In this document: positions 8,145 to 16,405 of the stretch, piece by piece
Layout of the letters: every line of letters starts with the position of its first letter
Numbering within the stretch: the first letter of the stretch is position 1
Source: UBA6054 sp963975575
Lineage (GTDB): Bacteria; Planctomycetota; Phycisphaerae; Phycisphaerales; UBA1924
DNA length: 64,000 nucleotides
Assembly: GCA_963975575.1 (NCBI GenBank)
Contig: CAXBHL010000001.1
Coordinates: forward strand, 682,001 to 746,000
Reading direction: 5' to 3'
Translations under genes and position numbers: made by a program
The notes under the pieces: model-generated
Databases searched by the model: none
Seen by the model: the letters and a program-made list of their open reading frames with translations, nothing else
What the model was told of the DNA's origin: nothing

Positions 8145-9047
8145 TCAGTGAGGGGACGCGGCCTGAACATAGGGCGGCGAGTCGATGGCTCTGCGGATCT
8201 TCGCGCACTGGGTCAAGATCGCCCGCACATCATCCGGGCGTAGCTGCGTCGCCCCGTCCGACCACGCCTCGGGCGGGTTGGGGTGGCACTCGATGAACAG
8301 GGCGTGCACGCCCGCGGCTGTGGCGGCGCGGGCGAGGAGGGGGGCGCGGTCGGGGCGGCCGCCGGTCTGTTCGCCCGAGCCTGGCAGCTGGGTCGAGTGG
8401 GTGATGTCGAAGCAGACGGGCGGGCTGCCGGCGTCGGTGAAGGCCGAGCAGTCCAGTTCCATCAGGTCGCCCAGGCCGGTGAAGTCGTTGACGAGGCGGT
8501 GGTAGCCGAAGAAGGTGCCGCGTTCGGTGAGGAGGAGGTTCTCGCAGCCGCCCTCTTTGGCTTTGCGGACGGGGCCGGCCATCTCTTTGGGGGAGAGGAA
8601 CTGGCCCTTCTTGATGTTCACGGCGCAGGCGTGCTTCTTGGCGGCCTGGGCGGCGGCGACGACGAGGTCGGTCTGGCGGCACAGGAACGCGGGGATCTGG
8701 AGGATGTCGACGACGGCGGCGGCCGGCTCGGCCTGCTCGGGGGTGTGGATGTCGGTGGTGGTGGGGACGCCGAGTTCCTTCCCGATGGCCCGGAAGGTGT
8801 CGAGGGCCTCGGCCATGCCGGGGCCGCGTTTGGAGCCGGCGGAGGAGCGGTTGGCCTTGTCGAACGAGGCCTTGAAGATGAACGGCAGGCCGAGATCGTC
8901 GCAGATCTGCTTGCAGATGCGGGCCATGTCGAAGCCGAGTTCGGCCGACTCGAGGGTGCAGGGCCCGGCGATGACGGCCAACGGATGGCCGGGTCCGATG
9001 GTGATGTCGGCGACGCGGCAGGTGCGGGCGGGAGCGGGGCTGGGCAT
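8145..9047 (-). CDS. kdsA: 3-deoxy-8-phosphooctulonate synthase (Kdo-8-P synthase), 300 aa
   Basis: KdsA condenses phosphoenolpyruvate with arabinose 5-phosphate to make Kdo-8-P for lipopolysaccharide core. Family motifs are all present: IAGPCTLES, FKASFDKANRSS, RGPGMAEAL, TDIHTPEQAEPAA, QIPAFLCRQTDL, NIKKGQFLSPKEM, ERGTFFGY, FDITHSTQLPG and FIECHPNPPEA. The Cys in AGPC is the metal ligand of the metal-dependent class (as in Aquifex); the E. coli-type enzyme has Asn there. ATG 9047 has no Shine-Dalgarno; TAACCT ends 5 bases upstream. It is divergent from the ABC exporter, and waaA, the enzyme that uses Kdo, lies 2.7 kb away. Confidence 0.95.
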   Translation of the reverse strand: MPSPAPARTCRVADITIGPGHPLAVIAGPCTLESAELGFDMARICKQICDDLGLPFIFKASFDKANRSSAGSKRGPGMAEALDTFRAIGKELGVPTTTDIHTPEQAEPAAAVVDILQIPAFLCRQTDLVVAAAQAAKKHACAVNIKKGQFLSPKEMAGPVRKAKEGGCENLLLTERGTFFGYHRLVNDFTGLGDLMELDCSAFTDAGSPPVCFDITHSTQLPGSGEQTGGRPDRAPLLARAATAAGVHALFIECHPNPPEAWSDGATQLRPDDVRAILTQCAKIRRAIDSPPYVQAASPH

Positions 9048-9052
9048 GGCCA

Positions 9053-9058
9053 AGGTTA
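9053..9058 (-). promoter_or_regulatory. -10-like TAACCT just before kdsA start
   Basis: TAACCT on the minus strand ends 5 bases before the kdsA ATG, with no ribosome site between. This fits a leaderless message. It is the weakest hexamer of the set. Confidence 0.35.
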
Positions 9059-9104
9059 AGCGGGCCGTGGACGCCGGGAACGGGTGCCGGGGGCGGGCGG
9101 CCTG

Positions 9105-9110
9105 TATCAT
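9105..9110 (+). promoter_or_regulatory. -10-like TATCAT just before ABC ATPase start
   Basis: TATCAT ends 5 bases before the GTG at 9116. There is no Shine-Dalgarno and no clear -35. The opposed kdsA signal lies about 50 bases away, so both divergent genes may be leaderless. Confidence 0.45.
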
Positions 9111-9115
9111 CGCCC

Positions 9116-9985
9116 GTGCTCAGTCTCCGCGGCATCGTGAAGCGCTACGGCAAGGTCGCGGCCGTCGACGGGCTGTCGCTGGACCTGCGGCGTGGCGAGG
9201 TGTTCGGGCTGCTGGGCCCGAACGGGGCGGGCAAGACGACGACGCTGTCGATCGCCGTCGGCCTGATCGCGCCCGACCGCGGCGAGGCCGTGCTGGTCGC
9301 GGCCGACGGGACCGAGATCGGCCGGCCCACGCTGGCCCGCGTCCGGGCCCGCATCGGCGTGTGCCCGCAGAGCGACGCCCTGTACGCGAACCTGACGGCC
9401 CGCGAGAACCTGGTGTTCTTCGCCACCGTGCAGGGCGTGCCCCGTGGAGAACGCGGGGCGCGGGCGGACGAGCTGCTCGCGATGGTCGGGCTGGGCGAGC
9501 GGGGCGACGACGCGGTGGGGGGGTACTCCGGGGGCATGCGCCGGCGTCTGAACCTGGCGGCGGCGCTGGTCCACAAGCCCGAGCTGGTGCTGCTCGACGA
9601 GCCGACCGCCGGCGTGGACCCGCACTCCCGATCGGCGATCTACGCCATCGTGGACGGGCTGCGGGGCGCGGGCACGACGGTGGTTTACACCACGCACTCG
9701 ATGGACGAGGCCCAGCGACTATGCGATCGAGTGGCCATCATGGACCACGGCCGGGTGCTCGCGGTGGACACCGTGGACGGGCTGATCGATCAGTTCGGCG
9801 GGCACGCGGTGGTCACCGTGACCCACGCACCCCCCCGGGGCGCCGAGCGGACCGAGACCGAGCGCCCGCTGGAGGTGTTGGCGGGCGTGGACCTGAAGTC
9901 GCCGGAGGTCCTCGGCGTGCGGATCGACCGGCCGGACCTCGAGCGGGTGTTCCTCTCGCTGACCGGAAGGAGCCTGCGGGACTGA
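9116..9985 (+). CDS. ABC transporter ATP-binding protein, 289 aa
   Basis: This is a complete ATPase subunit: Walker A GPNGAGKTT (residues about 35-43), Q-loop CPQSDALYANLTARENL, signature YSGGMRRRL, Walker B LVLLDEPTAGVDP, and switch His in YTTHSMDEA. It belongs to the ABC-2 (drug/Na+/polysaccharide export, CcmA-like) group. The C-terminal 70 residues are the usual variable domain with LERVFLSLTGRSLRD at the end. It overlaps the next gene by one base (TGATG), so the two are translationally coupled. The substrate is unknown; position between the Kdo genes makes an envelope compound possible. Confidence 0.92.
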   Translation: MLSLRGIVKRYGKVAAVDGLSLDLRRGEVFGLLGPNGAGKTTTLSIAVGLIAPDRGEAVLVAADGTEIGRPTLARVRARIGVCPQSDALYANLTARENLVFFATVQGVPRGERGARADELLAMVGLGERGDDAVGGYSGGMRRRLNLAAALVHKPELVLLDEPTAGVDPHSRSAIYAIVDGLRGAGTTVVYTTHSMDEAQRLCDRVAIMDHGRVLAVDTVDGLIDQFGGHAVVTVTHAPPRGAERTETERPLEVLAGVDLKSPEVLGVRIDRPDLERVFLSLTGRSLRD

Positions 9986-11319
9986 TGCGGGCGGTCTGGG
10001 CCATCGCGATGAAGGACCTGCGTCTGCTGATGCGTGACCGGGCGGCGGCGTTCTTCACGCTGGTGTTCCCGCTGCTCTTCGGCGTGGTGTTCGGGCTGAT
10101 TTTTCAGCAGGCGTTCGGGGGCGGGGACGAATCGCCCCAGATCGAAGTCGCGATCATCGATCTGGACGGCTCGGAGCTGAGCGGCGACTACGCGTCCGCC
10201 GTCGTGGAACTGGGCGGGCTGACGGTGATCGGGGTGGCCGACGCCGCGGACGCGGAGAACAGGGTGCGCCGTGGTCAGATCGCGGCGTCGATCGTCATCC
10301 CGGCGCGGTTCGGCGAAGGGGTGCAGAACGCGATGTTCGGCGAGCCCCCGGGCGTCGAGGTGGTCATGGACCCGAGCCGGGCGGCCGAGTCGGGCATGCT
10401 GCAAGGCGTGCTGTCCGGCGCGGGCTTCCGGGTGCTGGCGTCGGCCTTCCAGGATCCGGACGTGGTTTCCGGGCAGGTCGCACGCGTGCGAGAGATTGTC
10501 CGCGGGGATGCCACGACGCCGCCGGTCGAACGCCTGCTGATGGGCACCCTGCTCGATTCCGTGGACCGGCTGTTCGGTGCGGGGGCGGACGGGGCCGATC
10601 CGGCGGACGGCGAGGCGCTTTCCGGCGGGGCATCGGGCGGCGGGATGGCGGGGTTCACGCCGGTCGCCGTGTCGGTCCGCATGCCGGAGCGGGCCGGGCG
10701 CGACAACGAACTCAACTCCGCGTTCGAGCTGACCTACCCGCAGGCCGCGGCCTGGGCCTTGGTCGGGTGCGTGACGGGGTTCGGTCTCTCGCTCGTGGGT
10801 GAGCGGTCCAGCGGCACGCTGCTGCGGCTCGCGGTAGCGCCGATCCGGCGGGACGCGGTGGTCTTCGGCAAGGCGACGGCCTGCTTCGTGGCGGCGCTGG
10901 CCGTGCTCGGGGCCCAGCGCGCCCTGTTCGCGTTGCCGGTGTTCGGCGTGCGCGGCGGGGAGCCCTGGATCGAGATTCTGACGATCGTGCTGATCGCGTT
11001 CGCGTTCGTGGGGGTCATGATGACCCTGGCCACCCTGGCGACCTCCGTCGGCGGGGCCGAGGGGAGCGTCCGGGCGACCCTGCTGATCCTGGCGTTGCTG
11101 GGCGGGGCGGGCGTGCCGCTCATGTTCTTCCGCGGCTGGATGCACGCGGCGACGATGGCCAGCCCGTTCCGGTGGGCGATCTCGGCTTTGGAGGGCTCGA
11201 CCTGGCGCGGATGGAGCCCCGCGGAACTCGGCGTGCCGTGGATGGTCCTGTTTCTTATCGGACTTTTGGGGATATCTTTCGGGGTGTGGAGGTTTCGCCG
11301 CTGGCCGATTTCGGGGTGA
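9985..11319 (+). CDS. ABC-2 type permease, 444 aa
   Basis: This is the membrane partner of the preceding ATPase. The first membrane helix (FFTLVFPLLFGVVFGLIF, residues about 20-40) is followed by a large extracytoplasmic domain (about 45-245) and a bundle of five hydrophobic segments in the second half (WALVGCVTGFGLSL, CFVAALAVLGAQRALFALP, ILTIVLIAFAFVGVMMTLA, LLILALLGGAGVPLMFF, WMVLFLIGLLGISFGVW). LVGERSSGTLLRLAVAPI is the conserved ABC-2 cytoplasmic loop. ATG 9985 overlaps the ATPase stop. The architecture fits exporters of the NatB/YhaP type. Confidence 0.9.
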   Translation: MRAVWAIAMKDLRLLMRDRAAAFFTLVFPLLFGVVFGLIFQQAFGGGDESPQIEVAIIDLDGSELSGDYASAVVELGGLTVIGVADAADAENRVRRGQIAASIVIPARFGEGVQNAMFGEPPGVEVVMDPSRAAESGMLQGVLSGAGFRVLASAFQDPDVVSGQVARVREIVRGDATTPPVERLLMGTLLDSVDRLFGAGADGADPADGEALSGGASGGGMAGFTPVAVSVRMPERAGRDNELNSAFELTYPQAAAWALVGCVTGFGLSLVGERSSGTLLRLAVAPIRRDAVVFGKATACFVAALAVLGAQRALFALPVFGVRGGEPWIEILTIVLIAFAFVGVMMTLATLATSVGGAEGSVRATLLILALLGGAGVPLMFFRGWMHAATMASPFRWAISALEGSTWRGWSPAELGVPWMVLFLIGLLGISFGVWRFRRWPISG

Positions 11320-11388
11320 GACGACGGGATATCTCCGGGGGATTTTGCCTGAACTGATCTCCGAACGTTCGAAGTTGACCAGTTGCGG

Positions 11389-11417
11389 ATGACAATTCCG
11401 GGCGGTCCGGGTACATT
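11389..11417 (+). promoter_or_regulatory. Promoter candidate ATGACA-17-TACATT
   Basis: ATGACA (11389-11394) and TACATT (11412-11417) are 17 bases apart, facing tRNA-Val and waaA. Four of six bases or better match the sigma-70 consensus in each hexamer. Confidence 0.5.
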
Positions 11418-11533
11418 GGGATCGATCTGTCCTTTTCTCACTCCCGAGATCTCAGCGTTCGGTTCCGGTTTCGTTTCCGGCTCTCCCCAACTGCACCACG
11501 CCGGACCCACAGACGAGCATCAGAACCACCGCA

Positions 11534-11566
11534 CCGCCGAGGCCCCGCCTCGGCGGCGATCTCTTT
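11534..11566 (+). terminator. Hairpin with T-rich tail upstream of tRNA-Val
   Basis: CCGCCGAGG (11534-11542) pairs perfectly with CCTCGGCGG (11548-11556) around CCCCG; CGATCTCTTTT follows. The T run is offset by about five bases, so it may be a weak terminator or an attenuator. Confidence 0.4.
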
Positions 11567-11611
11567 TGGACCGGACCGGTCCCGGCTCGTTGAATACCCT
11601 TGGAGCGCAAC

Positions 11612-11685
11612 GGGCGGGTAGCTCAGTTGGCCAGAGCACTCGCTTTACACGCGAGTGGCCGCGGGTTCGAGTCCCGCCCCGCCTA
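11612..11685 (+). tRNA. tRNA-Val (TAC)
   Basis: It folds as a full cloverleaf: acceptor GGGCGGG with CCCGCCT (a G-U pair at 1-72), D-arm GCTC/GAGC, anticodon stem CTCGC/GCGAG with loop TTTACAC (anticodon TAC), and T-arm GCGGG-TTCGAGT-CCCGC, discriminator A. The CCA end is not encoded. The waaA reading frame is open through this tRNA, so automatic gene callers may start waaA too early. Confidence 0.95.
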
Positions 11686-11725
11686 TTTCCCGAGTGATGA
11701 ACCGACCCCGAGGGCCGCTGGCACC

Positions 11726-12970
11726 GTGAACCCGCTCGATCTGGCGTATGTCGTGGGCGGGTTGGTGACGGCCCCGGTCTGGGCCCGCAAGAAGCGGGGC
11801 GGCTGGGGCGAGCGGTTCGGGAGGATCGACCACATGCTGGCCCGCCCGGCGACGGGGCGGCCGCGCATCGTGCTGCACGCGGTGTCCGTGGGTGAGGCCG
11901 CCGCCCTGCGGTGCCTGGTGCCCCTGCTGACGGAGGGGGGCGCCGAGGTGATCGTGTCGGTGACGACGGACACCGGCCTGAGCAGGGCGCGTGCGTTGTA
12001 CTCCGATTCGTGCGACGTGGTGCGCACGCCGCTGGACTTCTCGTGGGCGGTGCGGCGGTTCCTCAACGGGACGAGGCCCGACGCGTTGGGATTGGTCGAA
12101 CTGGAAGTCTGGCCGAATCTGGTCAGGGCCTGCCGGTCGCGGGGCGTGCCGGTGGGGGTGATCAACGGTCGCCTGAGCGAGCGGAGTTTCAAGGGATACC
12201 GGCGGGGGCGGGCGTTGATCGGGCCGTCGTTTGGGCGTCTGGATTTCGCGGCCGTACAGGACGAGACCTACGCCGAGCGGTTCCGTGCGATGGGCGTTGA
12301 CCCGGAGCGTGTGACGGTGACGGGATCGATGAAGTGGGACGCGGTGGGCGTGGCCGAGGGTTCGCCCCGCACGGTCGAAGCGGTGGGATTGTCGCGGACG
12401 CTGGGTCTGGACCTGGACCGTCCGATCGTGGTGGCGGGCAGCACCGCGCCGGGCGAGGAGGCGCTGCTGCACGCGGCCGTGGCGACGGATGTGCAGCTCG
12501 TGTGCGCGCCGCGGAAGCCGGAGTGGTTTGACCAGGCCGCGGCGGCGATGCCCGGGTGCGTGCGCCGCTCGGAGGTCGGTCAGGCGGGCGTCCGCCCCGG
12601 GGCGACGCGGTTCGTGCTCGACTCCATCGGCGAACTGAGCACGCTCTACCGGGTAGCGGACGTGGTGGTGATCGGGCGGTCGTTCGGGGGGTTGTACGGC
12701 TCGGACCCGATGGAGCCGGCCGGGCTGGGGCTGCCGGTGGTGATAGGCCCCGAGCACGCGGACTTCGCCGCCGGGGTGGCACAGCTGCGTGACGCGGGCG
12801 GGCTGGTCGTGGCGGACCGCGAAAGCTTGGGCGGGGTGCTGGCCCGTTTGCTCGGCGACGCCGAGGCCCGCGGGGCGATGGGGGCGAAGGCCCGTGCATG
12901 CGTGCTCGGGCAGCAGGGGGCGTCGCGCCGGAACGCCGGGTTGCTCCTGGGCGTCGCCGGCGTGGAATGA
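11726..12970 (+). CDS. waaA: 3-deoxy-D-manno-octulosonic acid (Kdo) transferase, 414 aa
   Basis: WaaA transfers Kdo from CMP-Kdo to lipid A at the inner membrane. Motifs: N-terminal anchor (LDLAYVVGGLVTAPVW), HAVSVGE, SVTTDTGLSRA, PLDFSWAVRRFL, LVELEVWPNL, VINGRLSERSF, TGSMKWDA, GSTAPGEEALL, CAPRKPEWF, then SFGGLYGSDPMEPAGLGLPVVIGP. The last differs from the E. coli GGHNPLEPA motif at H and N but keeps the Glu-Pro. GTG 11726 is chosen because every earlier in-frame start lies in or before tRNA-Val. There is no strong ribosome site, so translation may depend on RNA processing after the tRNA. It pairs functionally with kdsA; kdsB and lipid A genes are outside the window. Confidence 0.9.
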   Translation: MNPLDLAYVVGGLVTAPVWARKKRGGWGERFGRIDHMLARPATGRPRIVLHAVSVGEAAALRCLVPLLTEGGAEVIVSVTTDTGLSRARALYSDSCDVVRTPLDFSWAVRRFLNGTRPDALGLVELEVWPNLVRACRSRGVPVGVINGRLSERSFKGYRRGRALIGPSFGRLDFAAVQDETYAERFRAMGVDPERVTVTGSMKWDAVGVAEGSPRTVEAVGLSRTLGLDLDRPIVVAGSTAPGEEALLHAAVATDVQLVCAPRKPEWFDQAAAAMPGCVRRSEVGQAGVRPGATRFVLDSIGELSTLYRVADVVVIGRSFGGLYGSDPMEPAGLGLPVVIGPEHADFAAGVAQLRDAGGLVVADRESLGGVLARLLGDAEARGAMGAKARACVLGQQGASRRNAGLLLGVAGVE

Positions 12971-13053
12971 GGCTTTGTGTGGTGTGTTTGGCCGGACGCG
13001 GGGCTCGGTCCTAGCATTGCCACTTCGCGCTCCGGGATGCCCGGGACGCGGTC

Positions 13054-13125
13054 GGGAGCCTAGCTCAATGGTAGAGCAGCGGCCTTTTAAGCCGTTGGTT
13101 CCGGGTTCGAGTCCCGGGGCTCCCA
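13054..13125 (+). tRNA. tRNA-Lys (TTT)
   Basis: Acceptor GGGAGCC/GGCTCCC, D-arm GCTC/GAGC, anticodon stem GCGGC/GCCGT with loop CTTTTAA (anticodon TTT), T-arm CCGGG-TTCGAGT-CCCGG, discriminator A. No encoded CCA. It lies 83 bases after waaA and may share its transcript. Confidence 0.95.
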
Positions 13126-13134
13126 CTGATCGAG

Positions 13135-13195
13135 GAAACGGGCGGGCACGGATGTCCCGGCTCGGAGTCGTCCGCACGGGGCGACGCCCGGTTTC
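13135..13195 (+). other. Long-loop hairpin between tRNA-Lys and the helicase gene
   Basis: GAAACGGGCG (13135-13144) pairs with CGCCCGGTTTC (13185-13195) with one bulged G; CCTTCTCT follows. It may end the tRNA transcript or act as leader for the helicase gene. Confidence 0.3.
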
Positions 13196-13220
13196 CCTTC
13201 TCTGACTCCGGAGGCTTTGA

Positions 13221-16200
13221 GTGGTGCAGGCAACGGCAGCGGTCGGCACGCAAGCCCTGGTGGTTCACGCGGCCCACACGGGCGGGCTCCTGCACATCTG
13301 GTGTGAGCGGGCGTTCTCGGCGGGGGCGGGTGAGGGCTCCGTGCACCCGGGCGCGGTCCGCCCGGACTGGATCGACGGCGAGGACTCGGAGATCACCGTG
13401 CGCCTGCCCGGCGCCGGCGGCCGGGTGCTGCCCAGCGCCACGCTGGCGATGGAGATGGGCTCGGACCGTCCGGCCGGAGACGGGCTCGTCGAGATCCGCG
13501 TGCCGACGGTCGCGGTCGGCCCGGACCGGGCCGCGGCGGTGCTGGAGGGGCTGGCCGAGCGGGCCGAGTCCTCGGACGGCATGATGGTGATGGGCGCGGG
13601 CACGGTCTACTTCGACGCGGCCGCGCGCCTCGCTCGCCACCTCATGGCGGGCCACCGGTTCGTTCCGATGCTGCTCCAGGACGAGGACGGGCACCTGTCC
13701 GCGTCCTGGTGGCCCTGGCTGGCGGACGAGGCGACCGCCCGGCGCGTGGCGCTGCTCGTCGGCTCGATGCCCGGCGTGGCCCGCGCGGTGGTGGACGAGC
13801 ACGCCCACGACGGCTGGACGGTGACCATGTCCTTCCTTTCCGGCGTGACCGACGCGGTCTGCCGGCGGACGCTGATCACGGAAGAGATGGACGACACCAT
13901 CGACGGCGCCGACGCCAAGGCCGACCCGCAGGTGGCGTGGCTGCGCGGGTTGCTCAGCGCCCCCGTGGAGGTCCCGTCACCGAGTTCGCAGCGTGCGGAG
14001 ATCACGCGCCGCGTGCGGCGCTGGATCGGCTCGCTCGAGGAACGCGGCGAGAGTTCGGCCTGGCGTCTGGGCTTCCGCATCGCCGAGCCGATCGCCGACG
14101 GGCTCAGCGAGAACATCAAGATGCCCGACGCGGCCATCCGCTGGTCGCTGTCGTTCTTCCTCGAGAGCTGCGTGGACCCGGAGGTCACGGTCGAGGCGGC
14201 GGACGTGTGGCTGCTGTCGCGTGAGTCGGTCGTGGTGCAGGGGCTGACCCTGGACTCGCCGCAGGAACTGCTGATGGCCGAGCTCGGCCGAGCCAGCCGC
14301 TACGACAAGAAACTCGAGGAGGTCCTCGACGAGTCCGAGCCGATCGAACTGCTGCTGGAGACCAAGGACGCGTACCGCTTCCTGCGCGAGGTCCGCCCCG
14401 TGCTGATCGAGCAGGGCTTCGCGGTGCAGAGCCCGGCGTGGTGGGATTCGCCGGCGGGGCGGCTGGGCGCCCGCCTGCGGATCGAGTCCGACCCCGCGGA
14501 GCTGGTCATGCAGCAGGCCGGCGCGGACGCGAGCGGCCCGCAGCTGGGCCTGGGCACGCTGGTGGGCTACCACTGGGAGATCGCCATCGGCGACACCACG
14601 CTGACGCTGCACGAGTTCGAGCAGTTCGCCAGCAAGTCGTCGCCGCTGGTCCGCATCGGCGGCAAGTGGGTGGAGATCCGGCCCGAGGACGTCACCAACG
14701 CGATCAAGTTCATCAGCGAGAACCCCGGCGGCGAGATGGAACTGGGCGAGGCCATGCGGCTCGCGTTGGCCAGCGACCCGACGCAGACGGGCGTTGCCGT
14801 CACCGGCCTGCACGCCACCGGCTGGGTCGCGTCGATCTTCGGCGGGGGCGACGGCGAGGGCGTCACGCTCCAGCTGCCCGAGCTGGAAACGCCCGCGTTG
14901 TTCCGCGGCACGCTGCGTCCGTACCAGCAGCGCGGCCTGAGCTGGATGGCGTTCATGGAGCGCTTCGGCTTCGGCGCCTGCCTGGCCGACGACATGGGCC
15001 TGGGCAAGACGGTGCAGCTCATCGCCCTGCTCCAGCACGAGCGGGCCATGGCGGCCAAGGCCGAGGCGGGCTCCGACGCGGCGCTGGTCGGGCCGACGCT
15101 GCTGGTTGTGCCGATGTCGGTCATCGGCAACTGGGTCAAGGAGACCGAGCGGTTCGCGCCCGAACTCAAGGTGCTCGTCCACCACGGACCCGAGCGCCTG
15201 CTCGGCGAGTCTTTCGTCGAAGCGGCCAAGACCCACGACCTGATCCTGACAACCTACGCCCTGGTCAACCGCGACCAGGAACTCTTCGAGGTCGTGCCGT
15301 GGGGGCGGATGGTGCTCGACGAGGCCCAGTTCGTCAAGAACCCGCAGGCCAAGCAGAGCCAGGCGGTGCGTGCGGTGCCCGCCCCCCGCCGGATCGCCCT
15401 GACCGGCACGCCGGTGGAGAACCGCCTGAGCGAGTTGTGGTCGATCATGGACTTTCTCAACCCCGGCTACCTGGGCCCGGCGGGCAACTTCCGGCGCAAG
15501 TTCAGCGTGCCCATCGAGCGGCACCGCGACCGGGCCAAGATGGACAAGCTCCGCGGCCTGGTCCGCCCGTTCATCCTGCGGCGCGTCAAGACCGACCCGA
15601 CCGTGGTCGCGGACCTGCCCGAGAAGCTCGAGAGCCGCGAGTGGTGCCCGCTGACCAGCGAGCAGGCCGCGCTCTACGAGTCGTGCGTCAAGCGGATGCT
15701 GACGGAGGTCGAGCAGTCCGAGGGCATCCACCGGCGTGGCCTGGTGCTCGCGGCGCTCATCAAGCTCAAGCAGATCTGCAACCACCCGGCGCAGATGCTC
15801 AAGGACCAGGACCCGCACGCGGGACGCATCATCGATCCGACCCGCTCGGGCAAGTGCGTGCGTCTGCTGGAGATGCTCGACGAGCTGCTCAGCGAGGGCG
15901 ATCAGGCGTTGATCTTCACGCAGTTCCGCCAGATGGGGCACCTGCTCAGCGGGCTGCTGCGGCACGAGCTGGGCAAGGAGGTCCTGTTCCTCCACGGCGG
16001 CACGCCGCAGGGCCAGCGCCAGAAGATGGTCGAGCAGTTCCAGGAGGCAACGGGCAAGCACCCGATTCTGATGCTCTCGCTCAAGGCCGGCGGCGTGGGC
16101 CTGAACCTGACCGCCGCCAACCACGTGTTCCACTTCGATCGCTGGTGGAACCCCGCGGTGGAGAACCAGGCCACCGACCGGGCCTACCGCATCGGCCAGA

Positions 16201-16394
16201 CGCGGACCGTGCAGGTGCACAAGTTCGTCGTCCGCGGCACGCTGGAAGAGCGCATCGACGAGATGATCGAGAGCAAGACCGAGCTGGCCGAGAACATCAT
16301 CGGCCAGGGCGAGCGGTGGCTGACCGACCTGGACACCGATCAGCTGCGTGACCTGCTGGCGTTGCGTGCCGACGCCATCGCGGACGAAGGGTAA
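13221..16394 (+). CDS. SNF2-family DEAD/DEAH helicase, 1057 aa
   Basis: This is a Swi2/Snf2 ATPase that would translocate on double-stranded DNA. The first 560 residues hold a bacterial SNF2-associated region (SSPLVRIGGKWVEIRPEDV). The motor follows: motif I DDMGLGKTVQLI (about 589), Ia LLVVPMSVIGNW, II LDEAQFVKN, III ALTGTPVENRLSELW, IV region LIFTQFRQMG, V LSLKAGGVGLNLTAANHV and VI NQATDRAYRIGQ. GTG 13221 follows GGAG by 7 bases; the second codon is also GTG. A SWIM-domain gene follows after 11 bases, the same pairing as B. subtilis ywqA-ywqB. The role is unknown; DNA repair or nucleoprotein remodelling is likely. Confidence 0.93.
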   Translation: MVQATAAVGTQALVVHAAHTGGLLHIWCERAFSAGAGEGSVHPGAVRPDWIDGEDSEITVRLPGAGGRVLPSATLAMEMGSDRPAGDGLVEIRVPTVAVGPDRAAAVLEGLAERAESSDGMMVMGAGTVYFDAAARLARHLMAGHRFVPMLLQDEDGHLSASWWPWLADEATARRVALLVGSMPGVARAVVDEHAHDGWTVTMSFLSGVTDAVCRRTLITEEMDDTIDGADAKADPQVAWLRGLLSAPVEVPSPSSQRAEITRRVRRWIGSLEERGESSAWRLGFRIAEPIADGLSENIKMPDAAIRWSLSFFLESCVDPEVTVEAADVWLLSRESVVVQGLTLDSPQELLMAELGRASRYDKKLEEVLDESEPIELLLETKDAYRFLREVRPVLIEQGFAVQSPAWWDSPAGRLGARLRIESDPAELVMQQAGADASGPQLGLGTLVGYHWEIAIGDTTLTLHEFEQFASKSSPLVRIGGKWVEIRPEDVTNAIKFISENPGGEMELGEAMRLALASDPTQTGVAVTGLHATGWVASIFGGGDGEGVTLQLPELETPALFRGTLRPYQQRGLSWMAFMERFGFGACLADDMGLGKTVQLIALLQHERAMAAKAEAGSDAALVGPTLLVVPMSVIGNWVKETERFAPELKVLVHHGPERLLGESFVEAAKTHDLILTTYALVNRDQELFEVVPWGRMVLDEAQFVKNPQAKQSQAVRAVPAPRRIALTGTPVENRLSELWSIMDFLNPGYLGPAGNFRRKFSVPIERHRDRAKMDKLRGLVRPFILRRVKTDPTVVADLPEKLESREWCPLTSEQAALYESCVKRMLTEVEQSEGIHRRGLVLAALIKLKQICNHPAQMLKDQDPHAGRIIDPTRSGKCVRLLEMLDELLSEGDQALIFTQFRQMGHLLSGLLRHELGKEVLFLHGGTPQGQRQKMVEQFQEATGKHPILMLSLKAGGVGLNLTAANHVFHFDRWWNPAVENQATDRAYRIGQTRTVQVHKFVVRGTLEERIDEMIESKTELAENIIGQGERWLTDLDTDQLRDLLALRADAIADEG

Positions 16395-16405
16395 AGGAGG
16401 TTTTC

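Larger units (their letters stand above)
11320..11611. other. 292-base gap before tRNA-Val, promoter and hairpin
   Basis: No protein gene is seen. It holds a promoter-like pair at 11389-11417 and a 9-bp hairpin followed by a T-rich run at 11534-11566. This could be a short RNA of about 140 bases, or a leader with a terminator ahead of tRNA-Val. Confidence 0.4.

Noticed and set aside
13977..16220. 747-codon frame antisense to the SNF2 gene
   Set aside because: GC-driven shadow; the helicase motifs lie on the plus strand.
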